A DNA stretch of 64,000 nucleotides from Vandiemenella viatica (GCA_031002005.1 CM061920.1:47904610-47968609); one strand, 5' to 3'. Numbered from the stretch's first letter, positions 12,793-25,616 are shown. Translations and numbers: made by a program. The notes: a model not told the origin generated them from the letters alone.

Positions 12793-13144
12793 TCATATCA
12801 ACATTGCAATTTCCAAACAGAAACTGTATGATGTTAATAGTAAGCAATGTACATTGGTAAAATATGTTTATACAGAATTACAGAAGATGAATTTTCTTGG
12901 CTAAGTAAGGTATGCAACTGGACAAAGAAAAGTTGCATAAAAGATTCACAAATTTTTACAATGCACTTTAATGATGAACTTCAATAATTTTATGTTACAG
13001 CAACTACAGCAATCAATTAGTATTTCTGTAAATTCTTAAGTCGTAGACTAATATTTTCTGTAGGAAATATATTAACATTCAGTAAAAGCTATTGTCATAT
13101 AGAGTTATCAAGATGCAGAGAAAAGAGTAAACTGATAGTCTTAC

Positions 13145-13273
13145 TTTTGAGGTGTCCCTTGTTCTTCTTAGTGCCAATCTTCCTATAACGGTTGTGAATG
13201 GAGCCTTCAATTTTCTCAACATGCCATCCATCAGGACAATTTGGAGGTGGAGGACATGGAATTGGTGTCACTG
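13145..13273 (-). CDS. Exon: cysteine-poor basic linker of the hemocytin-like protein
   Basis: This 129-bp exon has two bases, 42 codons and one base (phase 1 at both ends). Acceptor is gtttttctag and donor gtaagac. The translation starts VTPIPCPPPPNCPDGWHVEK and then runs into a Lys/Arg-rich segment (YRKIGTKKNKGHLK). I recognise no named domain; the CPDGW motif looks like the start of another small cysteine module. The exon is assigned to the gene because its phases and splice sites fit exactly between the LDLa exon (G|CA gives Ala) and the next (A|CT gives Thr). Confidence 0.8.
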
Positions 13274-15690
13274 CTAGAAAAACAATTAATGGAGGTGACT
13301 CAAATACATGCATTTACAGTTCTGGAATAAATAATTTTATTTAATTAAGAAGATGTGATGTAATTGAACAGTTAATTATTATATAAATCATACAAGAAGC
13401 ATCATCAAAGCATTAAATACGTACACATGAATCATATAACATGATGTGTATAATTATATGAGTTTTACCTCTTGGAAAATTTATAAATCATGGGCTAAGC
13501 AAATGCAAATAATTTTAGACACCAAATTTCTAATTTTTGATCATTTTTTTCTCTACCACTTACTAACTTTTTATCCAATATCCACCCATACCACATCACC
13601 AAAGTATGCCTTATATACACCGATCATCATAGTTACCTGCCTTCTGTATTCCAATGCTTTCCACCCCGCCTTTATAACATCAGTTACTGATCATATTCAA
13701 CAATAATTACGACAATAATCCAGAGTGGCCACCATCACCAAACAAAATACTTGATACTCTTCCTATGCGTTCTATACTAGTCATCACACTCACTTTCCCT
13801 AATGTTTCTCTAGCACTCTCCCCAGTAAAAGGAAGACATTGTAATATCTCCTTACTAGATTTGCAATGTAATTTACCTAATAAGTTCATTATCAAATGAA
13901 ATCATAGATTCAAAAACTAAAAATAATTTTTCATAGAAATATGAAACAAAAGGTTAAAATGATCTTTAAATAAAGATTTTGTTCAATTCCCACAATTCAG
14001 TAAAACTTAATTTTATTTAATTACTTGTCATATGGATAAGCTACTAATATAATATATATAAATTTATACAATGACAAGAATGTTGGTAGCATTCACAAAC
14101 TGATGTCCAGTTCTTGCAGCCATTCTATGAAAGATGTTGTAGCACTGAAAACATCTTGAAATGGTCCACCATTCTTCCTTACAGGGCATGGCTTGATGAT
14201 ATGCTCCACACTCTGGGAAGCAGCTCTGCAGTCATTGTGTAAGGCTAAAATGCTTACTAGGGCTAGGATAACAGTTATCACCTCAACTATTACCCTGTTA
14301 CCTTGGATATTAGATTGTACTAAAGTTCTCCGTCGCCACCATCTTGATACCCTCAAAAATAGAAAAGGTAGGTTCATCAAATAAAAATCACTGCCTCTAA
14401 TTTAAAGTTTAAAATTCCACTGTATTCTTGGGAAACATTTTACAAGTTCGAACAATCTGTAGGCCATCGGAAATCGTCACCAAATAATTTGACTGCAGGT
14501 TATGATAAGTAATCAGATTAGACCAAACACCATTACTGCATACTAGTAACTTGAAAATCTGAATTGTTCAGCCACACTCCACACAATCTAAAGATGGCTG
14601 CCTACATTTCCTTACACCATGCTTTCACTTCCACCTTCAAGGGCTAAGCGCTTCCAAAGCAACACACGTCTTGGTCCAGTGGTTTCCAGTGAGAGAAAAC
14701 AACTAGTCTCTGTCTCTCCTATAAGTAACCTAAGCGTGTCAGTCAGTATTCTTGTGAATCAGCAAGCCATATGACCTGCCGAAGTGTGAAAAAGATGTAT
14801 AACTGTACTCTGATTTCATCATACTTATTACTTTAGTGACTCAAAATATTCCTATTAATCTAAAATTTTGGGCAGTAATTAGGCTTATTAAGAAGTGTTA
14901 AGTTCAATCCTTATGAAAATTTTCGTAGCTTTAATAGTTTACGTGTAAAAAAAAATAATTTCTGTTTAACTCAACAAATGCTTCTAACTTCCACAATTTT
15001 GCAGCTACGAAGCTAAATAACTTTTATTTTACTTCTAATTTACTTCTCCTACGTTTGGTACCAAAAATGCTGTTTTTACCATTTTCTAATAGTTTGAACC
15101 AAGATTGACCCAAAATGTTGTGCAATCATTAATTTTGAAACTATATATAACCACATCTGTAAAACATGTTTTAAACGATTCTGCAAGTTGTGTAAATTTG
15201 AAATTGCTCCCTGCTTTCTTCGATTTATTATGAATTTTGTAAAATCGTTCATTTGAATGCTGTATGCCCTAGCCATCTTGCAACAGCGTCTTACAAAAAT
15301 TTTACTTTCTCTTATTTTGATCCAATGACTTTATGAATTTGATTAAAACTATTTGTAGTTGTATTATGCTTTGTTTTAAATATTGTTTTCTCATTTGAAT
15401 TTACGCATATTTTCTCAACTGGTTATTTTGATCTTTACCCATATGTTTTTTACAAACTGCTCAAAAATCAACTTTTAAACTTTACTAATGTTTTTCCAAA
15501 CTTTAATATGTTGCATAAGCCAAAAGTATAATTCTTTCTGGCTATAAACCAACTTTCTATATATCAAATTATGACTTTTAAAATATGCAATTGCATCTTC
15601 AGTTCACATACCGGTTTTTAACTTTTAATGTTTTCAAACTCTTTAGTAGTATTCTCTAGCTACAAAATTTCTAACATCTTTTTACTAGTT
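13274..15690. other. Intron sequence, unidentified repeats
   Basis: A minus-strand reading frame at 14093-14380 (VQSNIQGNRVIVEVITVILA) has the look of old repeat coding sequence but I cannot place it. The rest is AT-rich, with no domain, tRNA or repeat match inside the window. Confidence 0.35.
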
Positions 15691-15699
15691 ACAATCTTC

Positions 15700-17010
15700 A
15701 TCATCATCATCAAGGGTTATCTGCTATACAGCAGTCCACGCACAGTGACAGCCCTCAACACCTCCCTCTGTTCCGCCATTCTCTTAATTTCAGTATCCTG
15801 TTTGTCATTATACCCTCCATCATTTTCATCCTTCGCCGACCTCTTGTCTTCTCTCCGTTTACAGTCCCCACCAGAGCAGTCTTAAGTAGGCATTCATTCC
15901 TCAGCACATGCCCAATCCAGTTATTTTTTCTGTTTCTTATTGCTTTTATGAGTGACCTTTTCTCTCCTATTCGTTTCAGCACTTCCTCATTTCTTACTTT
16001 GTCCTCCCAACTTATTTTCTCCATCCTTCTCCATACCCATATTTCAAAAGCTCTTTAGATCTTCTTTGCGTAGCGTCCACGTTTCTGCTCCATACAGTCC
16101 TACACTCAATACAAAACATTTAGCTAATTTTTTCCTCAGGTTTTTGTCCACCCTTCTGCATAGTCTCTTGCACTTCTTCCTTTTTGAAATCCAAACTTTT
16201 CTTTAGCAATTGACATGGACAGTTTGCTGGATATTCGTCTATTTAGCACTCTTAGTAATATCTTCGGACAGTGTTGCAGATCGTACAATTCTTCTACATA
16301 TTCTTTCCACCTTTGCTGTATTTCATGAGCCTCTCTGGCTAACGTTCCATCCTTGTTTTCCACTCCCAGCCCCGCTGTTCTTCTTTTTCCTTGAAATCAT
16401 ATCTGTACAGCTTCTTTGTACATCAAGTCAGATTTTCCCTCACTTTCTAATTGCTCTATCTGTTCACACTTACTTCTCATCCAGTTCTCTCTTGCTTTTT
16501 CCACTTCTCTTTTCAATTCATTATTTAATTTTCTGTATTTCCTTTTCCCCTCCTCAGTGCCTGTGTTTTTTCACTTCCTTCTCTTGTTCATCTTCTGTAG
16601 CATTGCTTCAGTCATCCATTCTTCATTATTCTACTGCTTTTCTTAAATCCTATTACTTCTGCAGCAGCCCTTTTCAGACTCTCCTTCATCATTAACCATT
16701 TTTCATCCATACTCTCATTTATATTTCCTCTATCCCATTCATTTATAAAGATTATTTCTATTTCTCTACCTTGTCCTTCCTCTTTAAGACCATCAGTATT
16801 GAACATTTTTATTATCTTCCCTTTCTTAATTCTTTTCAGTCTCATTTCTATTTCTGCTACAACAAGATTTTGATCAGAATTAGCATAAGCTCCTGGGTAA
16901 TTTTTTACATTTTTTAACCAATTCTTATACCTGTTCAGGATTAGTATATAGTCAATCTTATACATCTTTCCCTCAAAGGGAGAGGTCTCTAAAAGTGAAG
17001 GCAATGTTTA
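15700..17010 (-). pseudogene. Internally deleted RTE-like LINE, reverse orientation
   Basis: Read from 17010 downward it encodes the end of the endonuclease (YKIDYILILNRYKNW, NSDQNLVVAEIEM), a linker, a short reverse transcriptase piece (RISSKLSMSIAKEKFGFQKG) and the C-terminal tail (RRMEKISWEDKVRNEEVL then NWIGHVLRNECLLKTA). Compared with the related copy at 51.6-54.8 kb, two blocks are missing: one before the ISSKLSMS segment and one that removes the catalytic core after FQKGRSA. The element is therefore a doubly deleted, non-autonomous copy. Confidence 0.65.
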
Positions 17011-18609
17011 CTTTCACGAAATATTCTGAAACCAAATACCAGATATGCTAATATTATGTTCTGACTTCCTATGGCTGTTCAGCTTGATTTCTGACTTGAA
17101 TTGACTGAGTAAATAATTCTAACAGTGTTGTGCTATGCTATTTAATTGGGCCCAATGTTCTGCGAATAAATTTTGTTTGCAAAATTTTAGGTTAGCTTAT
17201 AACTGGCAGGAGAATCCTAAAAAAACTACTTATTCAGCATGGTGGTGCTTCTGATGTGGCCTGTCCTTATGCAAATTAGTTTGACCCACTGGTCTCTCTT
17301 CATGTGTAATCCTAGAAGACATTTGTGGGATCTTTAATATCTGGATGTTTCACAGATGCAGACACCGAAGTTTCGGCATGTGAACACCTCCTGAGTCATT
17401 CTCTTTAGCATGAATAAGGTTTAAGATCTAATTTTGTGTATTTTTGAGTTCGTGATATATGTCCTTCTCCCATTGCTGCCTTCAACTTTGGTGAGGGATG
17501 AGTCATTTCCCTTTCCTTATAATGTATATTGCCTAAAGCCATTTCCTTTTTCCTTTGTTAAATAATGTTCATAGTATTCTTATTATTAAAATGAGAACTT
17601 TCTTTGAGCATCTGATCCCCTTGGTAATTCTTTATATTTAAAAACTGTCCATCCAAAATGTGTTTTGCATCATATTATCAGCGACTATTAAAAATCGCAT
17701 CTGTTACTATCAAAACCTTTGAAATTCATTAAACTGTTATGATTTTATTATTTTGTATATGATTCCCTTTATTTCTATATTAATCTTGTGTCAGTAAATG
17801 CTCTTTAAATTATTTATAAATGTTCAAATAGTAAGTTGTAAGCACCATAGAATTTTGGCAAATTCTAGTTTTGCTTAGGCGGGACTTAGAAATTTCGAGA
17901 AGTGTAGTTTTCAACTTTAAGGAATTTTCCTGTAATCTGGCTCACAGTTATAATTCATCATAAAAATCATTTTAAAGTGTATTTATCTTATCGGGAAACG
18001 TTTGGTTTAGGAGATATTCCGCTTTGTTCAAGTTTTGAGACACGCGATCGTAGAAGTAGAAATTCTGAGATTTGCAATATTTCTAAACTGCGTAAAGCGA
18101 CAACCGATCTTTTATCACCAGTTGTAGTCAGCACTATCCCCGATATTTTGGCAATAAAATTAAATAATTTGGTACAGATTAATTAGTGATTTTAATTGAG
18201 AGAAAAAAATAAGCTTTTCTATTAAAAGAGATATCAATTTAAATTTTACATCAGCAGATAGCCCTAATCAAGACGAGTTCATACATATATGGGTTTTCAT
18301 CAAAAGTTTAAGCATTTGTCCGGAAATTAAGTTTTTGAAAAATAGATTGTCGCGGATTGTTGTGCACGCACGTAAAAAGTTCTAGAACACTTAGGGATTT
18401 TACCCGAATTTGAATGTATCACTACGCGGAGTCTTAAACAGCTAAAACTTTAAAATTAATTACTTTAAATTTCTCAAGAGACTGCCGTCGGACTTCTAGT
18501 AGATAAGTCCAGATACTGTCAAAGTTTGAACATTTTTTATAGTCGGGATCGTCAAATAAATTACACATACTTTGAGCTACGCGGAAGCAAAAAGATGTGA
18601 CACAGTTGC

Positions 18610-18640
18610 TGACGTCACTGGTTCTAGCCGTTTCTATAAA
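18610..18640 (+). promoter_or_regulatory. LTR promoter: CRE-like site and TATA box
   Basis: A perfect palindromic TGACGTCA (18610-18617) precedes TATAAA (18635-18640) by 17 bp, followed by a GC-rich GACCCCGCCGCCAT start region. The sister LTR keeps the TATA box (35012-35017) but has TTACGTCA instead of the CRE. Confidence 0.6.
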
Positions 18641-18952
18641 AAAAAAGACCCCGCCGCCATTATGGTTTGTCTGTTCCTGTCCGCGGTCTGTTCCTGCCTG
18701 TGGTCTGTTCCTGTCGGTCGTCTGTTTCGGTCTGTCTTTCGTCGCGCTGGTTGTAACTCGCCATGTGGGCTAGTTCAACCATGTTGGATCGTGTCGTGTT
18801 AAATCGTAACTTCAATGACTGTTAAGAATTTGTAAATTTACTAAAGTGGTTTCGGTCGGTTAGATTTCTCTCCACAATCTGTAAATTTTGGTAAAGAGAG
18901 TTCGATATGCCTGCTCAACTGTAAATGCAATTTTGAACTTTTGACTTTGAAA

Positions 18953-18958
18953 AATAAA
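18953..18958 (+). terminator. LTR polyadenylation signal AATAAA
   Basis: AATAAA lies about 245 bp before the LTR end and is conserved at 35315-35320 in the sister copy. Confidence 0.5.
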
Positions 18959-19639
18959 ACTTTGGATTTTACTAACAGTGAACTTGTGTACTTCAGTTGT
19001 TAACATAAAACCCTTTTCTCAATTTGTGGGTAACAAATTTTGTGGCGACCTAAGGCATTTAGTTGAGTCATCCTGGCTACATGGTCAAACCAAATTAAAA
19101 TATTCAGTAAGTTTTCATCGAACAGTGAGGTGCTATCAAGAGTGTAAGTTAAGGCACTTAGGCGATACTCACCCCGGTATCGGCCTATGTCCTTACAAAG
19201 TCTAAAATAATTTCGTTGTTAAAATTCCTTATTAATTCTTAGTCTTTTGGGCTGAAACTTGAGAACAGTATGGCATAGCTATTTTCTACTTATTTAACCA
19301 AATAAGGATTGTTTCTTTCAATCATCTGATTTTTATTGTTTGCCTTGGCAATAATATAATGTATACCAGTTGATATACATGCAGTCTCTTTAATAACTTC
19401 CCTTGAAGATATTTCCCTGTCATAAGCTACATCTTAAACTGCTTGAATATAACATTTCTATTACTGAAAGATAGCTAAAAGCCTTACTATGTTAAAACAC
19501 CAAAATTCCAAATAAGTCATTGTAACATTTTCATGACAGCCTAAAACTGTGATCTTCTTGGGTTCATAAAAATTAAAGTGTATGGAAAACACCATAAATG
19601 ATGTGTGTATCTGGATTTCCCTGAAAAATGCCTCGTTCT

Positions 19640-19745
19640 ACAATTAAATGAAGATACACAAGATGTGCCCATTTATTACCAGCAAGATGGTGCACCACCT
19701 CATTAGTTATAAGCAGTTTGGGGTTCTCTTGAAGTTTGTCTAACT
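19640..19745 (+). pseudogene. Mariner-like transposase fragment
   Basis: The plus strand encodes PIYYQQDGAPPH, the FQQDGAPPH block around the second catalytic aspartate of IS630/mariner-like transposases. Flanking frames are decayed and no TIRs were found. Confidence 0.5.
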
Positions 19746-19924
19746 GTTATGAAACAATAAGGACTGAACTGAATACAAGCATTTATTGCAAAAGTTAACT
19801 TTTTTGAAACTATGAATATTTAGTATTAGATTCTCAGTTTCGGATTGTGAAAAATATTTTATGTCTTGCTTTAACTAAATAAAGCTGCAGATATCAGTAG
19901 TAATAGTGAGCATAAATTTCTCAC

Positions 19925-20111
19925 CGGTGATGGTGGGTGCAGTAGGCTCAGGTAACTCACTACAGTCTACCTCATCATCAGGGCAGTCAGATATGCCATC
20001 ACACCAGAAGTCTGCATGTACACAGGCACCACTTGTTGGACAGAGACGTGCACCTTTTTCACATGGCTGACATTCACAACTGCAGTGCAATCCAGGAATG
20101 CGACGTGTGCC
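19925..20111 (-). CDS. Exon: LDL-receptor class A module
   Basis: This 187-bp exon carries 62 codons plus one base (phase 0 in, phase 1 out). Acceptor is ccctatttcag and donor gtgaga. It starts GTRRIPGLHCSCECQPC and contains a complete class A repeat at about residues 17-50: CEKGARLCPTSGACV, WCDG, DCPDDE, DC. The six cysteines and the acidic calcium-binding CDG...DCPDDE signature are all present. A Thr/Pro linker (LPEPTAPTIT) follows. LDLa modules bind calcium and ligands. A SINE lies about 180 bp upstream in the adjoining intron. Confidence 0.9.
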
Positions 20112-20289
20112 CTGAAATAGGGTATATGAATATATTATTTTTTCATTTTAAATCAATTATTTACACTGTCATATAACCACAAAAATATAATATTGATGAA
20201 AATATTAAAATTTAACACTTAAAACAATATTTCAAAACTGCATTCCAGTTCTGACAATTTAAACATTGCCAGTTTGAGCCCTGCAGGGA

Positions 20290-20508
20290 TGGGGGGCAAA
20301 GAATGGGAAGGAATTCAGCCATGGCCTTTTGAAGGAAGCTACCCGGCATTTGCCTGGAGTGATTTGGGAAACCATGATAAACCCAAATCTGGATGCCCGG
20401 AAGGGGATTTGAACGGCCGTCCTCCCGAATGGGACGGGGATTTGAACGGCCGTCCTCCCGAATGTGAGGCCAGAACGCTAGCCGTTACACCACCACACTT
20501 GGTTTCAA
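20290..20508 (-). mobile_element. tRNA-headed SINE with duplicated B-box region
   Basis: Reverse-strand copy of the SINE family also seen at 42231, 59448, 61362 and 63572. The tRNA-like head lies at the high-coordinate end. A 29-bp block starting ggggatttgaacggccgtcc is present twice (20403-20431 and 20436-20464), so the B-box region is duplicated. The tail is truncated. Several short ORFs here are repeat artefacts. Confidence 0.8.
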
Positions 20509-20519
20509 TCTCCTGAATA

Positions 20520-21667
20520 TATTTTGTAGGGTACATGTCTACCTGAACTCATGACTTTAAGAGGGCAAATCATTTAATGACTGAACTGGCTGCTAATGAT
20601 ATGTCTGTGGTACTGTCTTTTCTTAAAATGCACCTCCCAAAAAATCCAAATGTCTTTTAATTACAAAATTTTAGTGTCAATGTGGTGTAGACAGTAAGCT
20701 ATCTGTTCCCTAATTTTCCAAACCATGTTTAAATCCCCACAGTATCAGATATTTCTATTTATTTTTATCTGCAGATATTATTGAACATGATTTTGTTTTT
20801 TCTATTTTATTTCAACTTTAATACAAATTTCATTACTTCTAACAGTAAAGCAAATGCAATTTCAGCCAAAGACTTCCTAATATGCATCGGCAATGGCCAT
20901 TGAAATTTGGTTAGGAGGGGAATCTGTTTTCGTTGCATACATCATTTTATTTTCAAACATTTGCACTCAAAAACTTCCAGGAATTACACACACTGATTGC
21001 AGAAAAAAAATAAAAAATCAATCTTCTCCATGTTATGTATTACATTTAAAATACTTCTTGATAACATAAAAGTATATAAAAGACAAAAATGAAATAAAGT
21101 AAAAAATAATACCTATTTCAAATGGGGAAAAAACAAAACACTAAACTTATTAACAAAATGTGAAAAAAATATGTAAGAATATAGACTTTCCTGGTGTATG
21201 TTTGCAGTAAAGTCCTCACACATGTACCTCCAGATTGTGTTGCAAAAACAGAATACGGCAGTATACCAGTGAGGATCAACGATTTTTTTGAAAAAATCAT
21301 TTTCTGCTACTTTATTATGTTACTAGCTTCAAAGTTCCTCAAAAAATGACGGGCTGAACGGTATGTTTTGGCGAGTCATTTCTTTGTAATAGATTAACTT
21401 AGTAAAATTGTTATAAAACAATGCACAATGTAATTCCTTGCATCTTACATGTAACAATATCTATCAGTTGTCACTATAGCCGGAAGGGGGGGAGGGGGGG
21501 AGGCTTTAAACTTTACCACAAGCTCTGCCGATATACTAGTTCTATATTTTATTATTGGTTACTCTGGCATGTTCCTTTATTCACATTAGATATATCTAAT
21601 ATGTGGCTAATGCTCTAAAAGCAAATACTACTACTAATAATAATTCAAATATCTAACACTTAGTCCG
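20520..21667. other. AT-rich intron sequence
   Basis: Contains a weakly tRNA-like stretch (20685-20745, TTTAAATCCCC) and a G-rich run at 21485-21502. No genes seen. Confidence 0.4.
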
Positions 21668-23134
21668 TTAACTTCTATGGATCGCCCAACAGAGCCCTCG
21701 CTGGGTGCTCCTTTGTTGTCACCTAAGGTCTCTACCTGCACTGAGTGGGTGCGGTCAGCTGATACCTGCGCTGCTGAGTTCGGCACGCGGCCCGACGTGC
21801 TGTGTGCTGAATATTTCTGGAGCTTTGTGTGCGAGGGCCTTCAACTTTCACTCTGCGTTTTGAATCCCCAGATACAAAATAAATTAAATTACTCTCACAT
21901 CTAAAGTTTATCAATTTAATGTTCCTCTAAAAGTTAATATCCGCGTAGACAAACATACAGGTACTTCATATACTAAATAGATATTACAGCAACTAAAATA
22001 TGTTTGGTTGTTTGTTTGTGAGTGCAGTAATTCATCTGGAGAAAATTTCGAAGTTAAATGGTCAAATACCTTTCACAAATTCTGCATATATTTTCCATCC
22101 TCCTTTTGGTTCCAGGCTTTGGACTGGCAAAGTTAAAAATACATTTTTTTTTTTTTTTTTTTTTTTTGTATTCCACTTAGTTTTAGAGGAGTATAAATGT
22201 AATGTAATTATTATAGTACAGTTACCTATGGATGCACTTTCTGTTTCGAACACATCTACACATTGGTGTGTTAATTTTTGAATTTTCAAAGTGAATAATG
22301 TTTCGAAAATGTCTCCAAGAAAATCCTTCCACCTTGATAATCTAGTGAACAGATCCTGACGTATTTGTCTTCGTATATAAATAAGATTTGTTTGTTTCTT
22401 CAGCAAAAGATTTCATAAGATCTTCTGTTAAAAATATCAGGAAAATGACAGACTGCTCGAATTTTGACCTAATCCATATTTTTGTCCGACAGCCGAATCG
22501 TCAAATGCATCCACAAAAGGATGAGAATCATTTTTCTTCCAGTCAAACCTGTCACTAAAGTATCCTTGTTTCCACATATTTAGCTCTCGCTATCTGAAAC
22601 TTCTATTTCTGAAGAATTTTCATCTTTTGTGGAGACAAATGGTTGTTTTCCACTAGCTGATGTACACGGCTTAGAACTATTATGTCGAGATCCTATCAAA
22701 GGGTCATCACTATCATCCATACCAAAGAGATCATTCTCACAATCACTTCTAGAGAATATCCATGAATTCTTCCTCCTTACATACATGAAGGCAAGTAATT
22801 TTTGCAGTGAATATAAATAAATGCAAATAGCAACACAAATAAGATCGCAGCAGCAAATGCTCACAGGCCGAATGTTGGAAAGCCGGGGGTGGAAATATGG
22901 CTACCTGACCTAACTGCTAAGTGGCTCGCGCGTTAGCACGTGCAGAGCACGCAGGGACCTGCATGGTCAGACGACTTAACGGATCTAGAGCACAGATAGG
23001 GTGGCAAGGCGACACATGTATACACGTCCAGAGCACCTGAAGGAAGGAGCAAGGGCGCGCGTAAACACATCTAGAGCACCTGGGCGAAGTAGTAGCCACG
23101 CGCGTTAACGCATCTACAGCACTCAAAGGGTTAA
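21668..23134 (-). mobile_element. piggyBac-like element relic
   Basis: A candidate element of 1467 bp lies between TTAA tetranucleotides (21668-21671 and 23131-23134). Read inward from the right, TTAACCCTTTGAGTGCTG is a typical piggyBac end; the left end is diverged. On the minus strand an acidic N-terminal region (DCENDLFGMDDSDDP, then SSEIEVSDSES) is followed across stops by RFDWKKNDSHPF and SRWKDFLGD, consistent with the start of a piggyBac transposase. The catalytic region is lost. Subterminal repeats around AGAGCAC lie at 22920-23120. The GC-rich terminal regions differ sharply from surrounding DNA. Confidence 0.6.
22920..23125. repeat. Subterminal repeats of the piggyBac-like element
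   Basis: About five imperfect units of roughly 40-50 bp share CATCTAGAGCACCTG-like and GCGCGTTAACAC-like sequence. Such clustered motifs near a transposon end are usual transposase binding sites. Confidence 0.55.
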
Positions 23135-23140
23135 TTACCT

Positions 23141-24250
23141 TGTAAGATATGAAAGGTAATGCTGGGGTTAGGCATAAAGCCTTTGTCTTAACTCTAACCA
23201 TGTGTATCCTTGGATACTTCCAGCTATTACTTTACTAAATATACAAGGTCGCCACTTAGGTTTATTTTAACCAAAAGCTAACGAAAGGTATACGTAAATA
23301 ATGTTTATGAGTCAGTTGGAGCTAAAAATCACTATATTCTTGAAAGTGTTGTATTGTCATTAGCTGAATAGGCATCAGACAAAGTCACAGAAAGAAAGTC
23401 TGCAAGTACGATTAACCGACTCGAGCCAAACCACACACCAAAATTAAAAGTACAATTGATTATCACTTGTGTGTCTGTAAAAGTTTTTCATGCACTTCTA
23501 CTGTCCCAATTGGGGACAACCAACACTTAAATAATCCCGAGGCCCCACATGGTGTAATACTATCTTACTGTAACATTATGATAAAATTCAATGAGCAAAG
23601 CTGCATGTTGACGAGCCTACATTCTCTCAAAGACTAACTAACTGCTCCTGCGTGAAACTACATCTTGATGCGTGCACGTTCCTTGGACGACTGAGCTTAC
23701 ATCTTGATGCGCTCAAAGTTTGTGGACGACTGAGGCAACCGTCGTGTCGCGTCGACTGTTTCTATATGACTGGGGCCGAGGGAAGGTTCTACGGGTCTAC
23801 CTGGTATCTCACGAACTGTACAAAAGTGCTCATTTCCACAGTCACATGGGTAACTTCTGGAGATAATCAGATATCAAATCTCACGACATAAAGGTTTCAT
23901 CATCCAATTTTGACCTCGACAACAAAAATAATCCTTTCTCCCTAAAATTTTGTAAATCACTAGATCTTGTAGCAAATATCAACTTCAGTTATTATAAAAA
24001 ATTTCGTAACTTTAATAGTTTAGCCGAAAATAAATAATTCTGATACAAATTTTCGAAATACTACTCCAGGCGAATGCTGAAGGCTGATGCAATGCAAAAT
24101 ACTATCTCAACAATTGTAAAAATATGTTTTCTAGCTTGAATTATTATAGAAACTAACTACAGAAATGAAATACAATACTATCCAATTTAACTCATGGTTC
24201 TGCGAATAAAATTTTGTCACACAATTACAAAATTTATAAGATACTTGATA
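23141..24250 (-). mobile_element. Solo LTR, copy 2 (about 1110 bp, reverse)
   Basis: Low end TGTAAG at 23141; the high end is mutated (CTTGATA where CTTACA is expected). ACCT flanks both sides (23137-23140 and 24251-24254). It shares blocks with the reverse LTR at 38345-39401, including GGTCGCCAC and a similar end region (TTACAAAATTTA). It inserted two bases from the right end of the piggyBac relic. No internal retrotransposon genes are present. Confidence 0.7.
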
Positions 24251-25582
24251 ACCTTGCAGCTTTCTCTCCGACATCTGTGACTCTTGACTCGGTATTTGAT
24301 CCAAAATTCGTTTTCATCATCAAAACATAATTTTTTGGGAGATTTATTTACATTCTCTCTTTATTCATTCACTATTTATTCTGTCAGTATCCTCACAAGA
24401 ATGCAATATTTCACCAATTATGCTGATAAATTACCATAAAACTTAAACAGAATCATCTATATCTATAAAACGAAAACCAGAGATATTTGTAATATAAAAA
24501 CTCGGAAACTATGGAACAGATTTCGATGGGGTTTTCACTGTTTTAAAGCTTAGAACCTTAATTCACTTGTCTGGCATGTCTTATGTTTCAACGTCAAATA
24601 ATGTAGGCGCATTAAATGAAATTCTGAACGTATGGTGAGGAATTTCACAGGAGGAATGATTAGATGCAGCATACGTCGCACTAAACACACAACTACAATA
24701 TAATATCTCTGACCATAGCCTTTGATGAGCAATTTACAATAATAACCATTTTTTCACACTCCAAACTGAACAAAACTTGAAATATTATTTCCTTTAACAC
24801 TTGGTGTTTAGTTTTTAAATGCTCGATGGCCGTATTGAATGCGAGGAATTAAGAACGAAAAATCAGAGAGATTTTCTTTGCCCCTGATGTTTGGCAGTGT
24901 ATTTGACCATCAGCTTCAGCATTTGTCTCTGATATCAATGTTATTAAAATCAATTATTTACGATAATTTTCTGGATAAATTACGTTGAATTATAGGTTCA
25001 AGTTTACGTCGCGATACACAAGGTTCCTAACTTATGACAAAATGATTGCATCAATGCGAGTGTGATTGAAGCTTTGGATTTGTGGCACCAATATTAGCGG
25101 AGATTTTGGTTAGGTTGAAATTCAGGCTGGACCATAATGAAAACTGAACTTTTTGTTACAATCAATGGTACGAGGAATTTAGTTATCAGTTATTTAAGCA
25201 ACTTTCATAAGCACTATGTCATGTTGTAACATCATGTATCGCGACATAAACTACTCCTGAATTATACAGGTAAACTAATACTAAAATATCTCGGGCATTT
25301 AGTTTGGATTCAGTTATTCACATTAACCAACGTTTAACGTATTTCTTTTTCCCCTATTGATTGTGTTTTTCAGTATTGGATTTTCTATATTTGCATAAAA
25401 GACTGAATCTGTATAGCTAAGATTTCAGGCGCTTGGAGCTTACAGATTCATTTCGTTTGCGCTAATTAATTCATACGCTGATGGTTTTTTTTTATCATCT
25501 GAAGTTTGTATTCAACCTTTAGTGTTAGGTGCTGATAGATTCATTCCGTTCGCAGTAATTAATACGTACGCTGATTTTTTTT

Positions 25583-25616
<34 letters not shown>

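Larger units (their letters stand above)
17837..19197 (+). mobile_element. Solo LTR, copy 1 (1361 bp)
   Basis: The unit begins TGTAAG and ends CTTACA, an inverted terminal repeat with the TG..CA rule, and is flanked by AAGT on both sides (17833-17836 and 19198-19201). A 4-bp duplication suits Ty3/gypsy-type elements. A CRE-like TGACGTCA, a TATA box and an AATAAA signal lie in LTR order. A 17-bp unit starting GTCTGTTCCTG is repeated four times at 18669-18736. The copy at 34229-35547 aligns along nearly its whole length in the same orientation. No internal gag-pol sequence or second LTR is adjacent, so it is a recombined solo LTR. Confidence 0.85.

Noticed and set aside
18572..18802. 76-codon frame with cysteine-rich sequence
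   Set aside because: It lies across the promoter and 17-bp minisatellite of a solo LTR and is absent from the sister LTR.
22062..22406. 114-codon minus frame
   Set aside because: Part of the decayed piggyBac-like transposase, extended through a poly-lysine run from a T-tract.
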